The translations under genes and the position numbers were made by a program. The notes below the pieces were generated by a model. It did no database searches and was not told where the DNA came from. It was given only the letters and a program-made list of their open reading frames with translations. From Alphaproteobacteria bacterium (GTDB lineage Bacteria; Pseudomonadota; Alphaproteobacteria; Sphingomonadales; Sphingomonadaceae): a DNA stretch of 8,810 nucleotides. Location of the stretch: the NCBI GenBank assembly GCA_018828205.1, contig JAHJWA010000193.1:1-8810 (forward strand), written 5' to 3'. Positions 6,324 through 8,810 of the stretch are shown in pieces (position 1 is the first letter of the stretch; each line of letters opens with the position of its first letter).

Positions 6324-7141
6324 GCCGCGGGGGCCAGGATCAGCCCGGCCAGCAGCGCGACCGGGATCAGCCCGTCGGTGCGGTCGAACACCCCGCCATG
6401 GCCGGGAATGAGATTGGAGGAATCCTTCTTGCCCGCGCGCCGCTTGAGCCAGCTCTCGAAGAAATCGCCCGACTGCGCGGCAATGGCAAGGATAGCGCCC
6501 GCAGCGACGATCTGCGCCGCTTCGACGATGTCGTATCCGACCATCGCGAAGGAGCCGCGCCCGGCGAGCATCCAGACGAAGCCGGCCAGCCACAGGCTCG
6601 CACCGACCACCCCGCCGAGCAGGCCCGCCCAGGTCTTGGAGGGACTGATCGCAGGGGCGATCTTGGGGCCGCCGATGGTGCGGCCGAAGAAATAGGCGAA
6701 GGTGTCGACGAAGATCACCGTTCCGATCACCCCGACAAGCAGGACCACCGGCATCCGGGCGAGCAACAAGCCGGCAAAGCCGATATAGGCCAGCCCGAAC
6801 ACCAGCGCGACGCCTCGCCCCGACCAGCTCGAAAAGGCACGGTGCCCCAGCAAGGCATATTCGACGAAGGTAGCCAGCGCGACCGCGCCGATGAAGCCGG
6901 CGAGCCACACCCCCCCGGCCCAGACCGCCAGCGCCGCGAACGCGATCATCACCGCCGCGGAGGCCGCGCGCACCGGCAGGTCGGAGGTCCGCAGCGAGAG
7001 CGGCAGATCGACATAGCGCCTGACCCGCGCGCGGGCGCGGTCGCGCTTGCGGACGGGCTCGCGGGAGCCGGACTCGGGCGCCCCGGGGGTCTCGTGCGGG
7101 GTCGGCTCAGCATCCGCCAAAGCGTCTCTCCCGTTCGGCAT
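6320..7141 (-). CDS. cdsA: Phosphatidate cytidylyltransferase (CDP-diglyceride synthetase)
   Basis: CdsA makes CDP-diacylglycerol from phosphatidate and CTP at the inner membrane, the branch point to all major phospholipids. From ATG 7141 it has 273 residues with several hydrophobic membrane segments from about residue 60 onward. The family signature runs from Ser230 to Asp256: SWLKRRAGKKD, then IPGHGGVFDRTD. A second conserved motif, DTFAYFFGRTIG, lies at 146-157. An Arg-rich cytoplasmic N-terminus (for example VRKRDRARARVRR, 30-42) precedes the first helix and is unusual next to E. coli CdsA, which enters the membrane almost at once. The chosen ATG overlaps uppS by 35 nt. A TTG at 7120, with GGGAGA just ahead of it, would reduce the overlap to 14 nt and shorten the protein by 7 residues. 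Confidence 0.96.
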   Translation of the reverse strand: MPNGRDALADAEPTPHETPGAPESGSREPVRKRDRARARVRRYVDLPLSLRTSDLPVRAASAAVMIAFAALAVWAGGVWLAGFIGAVALATFVEYALLGHRAFSSWSGRGVALVFGLAYIGFAGLLLARMPVVLLVGVIGTVIFVDTFAYFFGRTIGGPKIAPAISPSKTWAGLLGGVVGASLWLAGFVWMLAGRGSFAMVGYDIVEAAQIVAAGAILAIAAQSGDFFESWLKRRAGKKDSSNLIPGHGGVFDRTDGLIPVALLAGLILAPAA

Positions 7142-7802
7142 ATTGCGCCAGCGCCTCGGCGAGATGCGCGGGCGTGTAGTCGGGCCACAGCACATCGGTG
7201 AAGATCATCTCGGCATAGGCCGATTGCCAGAGCAGGAAATTGGACAGCCGCACCTCGCCGCTGGTGCGGATCAGCAGGTCGAGCGGGGGCAGGTCCGCGG
7301 TGTAGAGATGCCGTGCGATGCTCGCCTCGGTCACCTCGCCCTCCTGCGCGGCAAGCGCCGCGGCGCGGGTGATCTCCTGCTGCGACCCGTAGTTGAGCGC
7401 CACCGCGAGGATCCGCGAACCCGTGGCGGTGCGCTCCAGTGCATCTTCGAGCATGGCGACAATGTCGGGCGCCAACGCCCTGTAATCGCCGACGATTTTC
7501 AACCTGACGTCATTCGCGATGAAATCGGGCAGGTCCGAGACGATGAATTTGCGCAGCAGACCCATGAGATGGTCGATCTCGTCCTCGGGGCGCTTCCAGT
7601 TCTCGCTGCTGAAGGCGTAGAGCGTCAGACAGTCGAGCCCCATCGGCTCGATCTCGCGGACCAGCCGCCGGACCGCCTCGACCCCGCGCTGATGGCCGAT
7701 CGCGCGCGGCAGATACCGCCGCTTGGCCCAGCGGCCATTGCCATCCATGATGATCGCGACATGGCGCGCGCGACCGGGGTCGGCGCTCGCAGGCCCGGTC
7801 AC
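7107..7802 (-). CDS. uppS: Isoprenyl transferase / undecaprenyl diphosphate synthase
   Basis: UppS extends farnesyl diphosphate with cis-isoprene units to the C55 carrier of cell-wall and polysaccharide units. From GTG 7802 the product has 231 residues (E. coli 253). Family motifs are in order: HVAIIMDGNGRWAK (14-27, with catalytic Asp20), GHQRGVEAVR (36-45), LYAFSSENWKRP (61-72) and LLIRTSGEVRLSNFLLWQ (176-193), then AYAE (195-198) with the metal-site Glu. In the RTSGE-x-R motif the residue after Glu is Val184, where E. coli has a His. The GTG start is preferred over ATG 7895. The longer form would overlap frr by 44 nt and add an Arg-rich, out-of-frame reading of the frr end, while GTG gives the usual short N-terminus. 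The ribosome site is weak (GGGG about 8 nt ahead). It follows frr by 49 nt. Confidence 0.96.
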   Translation of the reverse strand: MTGPASADPGRARHVAIIMDGNGRWAKRRYLPRAIGHQRGVEAVRRLVREIEPMGLDCLTLYAFSSENWKRPEDEIDHLMGLLRKFIVSDLPDFIANDVRLKIVGDYRALAPDIVAMLEDALERTATGSRILAVALNYGSQQEITRAAALAAQEGEVTEASIARHLYTADLPPLDLLIRTSGEVRLSNFLLWQSAYAEMIFTDVLWPDYTPAHLAEALAQYAERERRFGGC

Positions 7803-7851
7803 TTGTGCGACCCCAGGGGCAGGCGCTGGGCCGGACGGGACGAAGCGAGTC

Positions 7852-8409
7852 TCACTGGGTGAGGATTTCCTTCTCCTTCGCCTCGCCGGCGGCATCGGCC
7901 TCGGCGACGTATTTGTCGGTCAGCTTCTGGACCTCGTCCTCCAACCGCTTGCGGTCGTCCTCGGAGATTTCCTTCTTCTTCTCGTCTTCCTTGAGCGCTT
8001 CCATGGCGTCGCGGCGCACGTTGCGGATCGCGATCTTGGCGTTCTCGGAATATTGCCCGGCGAGCTTGGCGAGTTCCTTGCGGCGCTCCTCGGTCAGGTC
8101 GGGGAGCGGGAGGCGGATGGTCTGGCCGTCGGTCATCGGGTTGAGACCCAGATTGGCGCGGGCGATGCCCTTTTCCACCGCGGTGGTGTTGGCCTTGTCC
8201 CAGACCTGCACCGCCAGCATCCGCGGCTCGGGCGCGTTGACCGTGGCCACCTGGTTGAGCGGCATGATCGAGCCATAGACATCGACCGTCACCGGATCGA
8301 GCAGCGCGACATTGGCGCGCCCGGTGCGCAGGCCCGAGAGATCGCCCTTGAGGCTCTCCACCGCGCCCGCCATGCGGCGCTCGATATCGCTTTTGTCGTA
8401 TTTGGCCAT
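7852..8409 (-). CDS. frr: Ribosome recycling factor
   Basis: RRF works with EF-G and IF3 to split the ribosome after termination. From ATG 8409 it has 185 residues, exactly the E. coli length. The family's LRTGRANVALLDPVTVDVYG lies at 27-46, followed by the small domain II (about 31-104) within the three-helix bundle of domain I. Arg132 in IRNVRRDA (128-135) matches the conserved ribosome-contacting Arg. The C-terminal helix is strongly charged (LKEDEKKKEISEDDRKRLED, 139-158). GAGG at 8420-8423 lies 10 nt before the start. An in-frame reading extends to 8601, but that part is antisense-free low-support sequence overlapping pyrH and has no family similarity. The gene lies 83 nt after pyrH, the usual order. 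Confidence 0.98.
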   Translation of the reverse strand: MAKYDKSDIERRMAGAVESLKGDLSGLRTGRANVALLDPVTVDVYGSIMPLNQVATVNAPEPRMLAVQVWDKANTTAVEKGIARANLGLNPMTDGQTIRLPLPDLTEERRKELAKLAGQYSENAKIAIRNVRRDAMEALKEDEKKKEISEDDRKRLEDEVQKLTDKYVAEADAAGEAKEKEILTQ

Positions 8410-8419
8410 GGTTCGGAAT

Positions 8420-8423
8420 CCTC
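8420..8423 (-). promoter_or_regulatory. Ribosome binding site of frr
   Basis: GAGG on the coding strand, 10 nt before ATG 8409, in the 83-nt pyrH-frr gap. It fixes this ATG as the start over the longer in-frame reading to 8601. Confidence 0.6.
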
Positions 8424-8492
8424 GGTCTGTTGGTCGGTTCGAAAGTGTGGTCGCGGGTCTATCGCAGGCGGCGCGCGCTGTCGCCTCGGCGG

Positions 8493-8810
8493 CTACGCCC
8501 GGCCGACGATGGTCTGGACGCCCTCGCCCGCCAGCACGCGCGCCAGATTGCCCTGTTCGCGGATCGAGAACACCACGATCGGGATATCGTTGTCGCGGCA
8601 CAGCGAGACCGCGCTGGCATCCATCACCTTGAGATTGTCTGCCAGCACGCGGTCGTAAGATACCGTGTCGTAACGCTTTGCCTGCGGGTTTTTCTTGGGG
8701 TCGGAATCATAGACGCCGTCGACGCTGGTGCCCTTGAGGAGCGCGTCGCAGCGCATCTCGGCGGCGCGCAGCGCGGCGCCGCTGTCGGTGGTGAAATAGG
8801 GGGCGCCCAC
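8493..8810 (-). CDS. pyrH: UMP kinase PyrH (C-terminal part, start lies beyond the window)
   Basis: PyrH phosphorylates UMP to UDP, the first step in making all other pyrimidine nucleotides; it is a hexameric amino-acid-kinase-fold enzyme unlike eukaryotic UMP kinases. The last 105 residues are present, against a family length near 240, so roughly the first 135 are outside. The segment matches the family closely: GAPYFTTDSGAALRAAEM, then LLKGTSVDGVYDSDP, the part lining the nucleotide site, and LKVMDASAVSLCRDNDIPI before the C-terminal strand. The frame opens at the window edge with a GTG that is an internal Val, not the start. It is the first gene of the visible series, and rpsB-tsf would be expected upstream by known gene order. 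Confidence 0.97.
   Translation of the reverse strand: MGAPYFTTDSGAALRAAEMRCDALLKGTSVDGVYDSDPKKNPQAKRYDTVSYDRVLADNLKVMDASAVSLCRDNDIPIVVFSIREQGNLARVLAGEGVQTIVGRA

Noticed and set aside
5166..6908. A 580-codon reading that could suggest a fusion to the N-terminus of Dxr
   Set aside because: The part above 6323 is an out-of-frame reading of cdsA; Dxr begins naturally at ATG 6323 with the NADPH motif at residue 9.
4190..7862. Long plus-strand open frames opposite rseP, dxr, cdsA and uppS
   Set aside because: They have the same compositional shadow pattern, no family features, and lie wholly antisense to well-identified genes.
8410..8492. GC-rich short stems in the pyrH-frr gap as a terminator
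   Set aside because: The best pairing is about five base pairs with a long loop and no T-run, and the downstream genes are clearly part of the same series.

Overview
The window is an 8.8 kb piece of one GC-rich, all-minus-strand housekeeping cluster. In transcription order (right to left) it reads pyrH (3' part only), frr, uppS, cdsA, dxr, rseP, bamA, an ompH/skp-family gene, and fabZ (5' part only). This is the classic proteobacterial cluster linking translation, isoprenoid and phospholipid synthesis, and outer-membrane assembly. The base composition, the single-PDZ RseP, the long BamA and the direct passage from ompH/skp to fabZ with no lpxD suggest an alphaproteobacterium. Sphingomonadales (Erythrobacteraceae or Sphingomonadaceae type) is the best guess. 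This placement is inferred from protein character, not from a marker gene.

Layout. 8493-8810: C-terminal 105 codons of UMP kinase. 7852-8409: ribosome recycling factor. 7107-7802: undecaprenyl diphosphate synthase. 6320-7141: CDP-diglyceride synthetase. 5166-6323: DXP reductoisomerase. 4037-5164: the site-2 protease RseP. 3844-4036: the longest gap, 193 nt, holding a 15-nt-period repeat and a perfect 6-bp hairpin. 1102-3843 (start uncertain): BamA. 416-1102: an unusual OmpH/Skp-like periplasmic protein. 1-386: N-terminal part of FabZ. Most junctions are tight: uppS/cdsA overlap 35 nt, cdsA/dxr 4 nt (ATGA), dxr/rseP have a 1-nt gap, and bamA/ompH overlap 1 nt (TAATG). This fits a co-transcribed, translationally coupled operon. 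Three genes (uppS, rseP, bamA) seem to begin at GTG or TTG.

How the genes work together. Dxr makes MEP for isoprenoids. UppS turns isoprenoid units into the C55 carrier lipid. CdsA makes CDP-diacylglycerol for phospholipids. FabZ feeds acyl chains. RseP is an intramembrane protease of envelope signalling. BamA folds outer-membrane proteins, which the Skp-like protein would chaperone across the periplasm.

No mobile element, CRISPR array, RNA gene or unknown multi-gene system was found. The most interesting signals lie inside the envelope proteins. The Skp-like protein has a complete canonical EF-hand calcium loop where the chaperone's coiled-coil tip should be, an acidic rather than basic mature chain, and a glutamine-rich tail. 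BamA has a second acidic calcium-type loop, next to its only two cysteines, in predicted extracellular loop 4, plus a very long loop 7.
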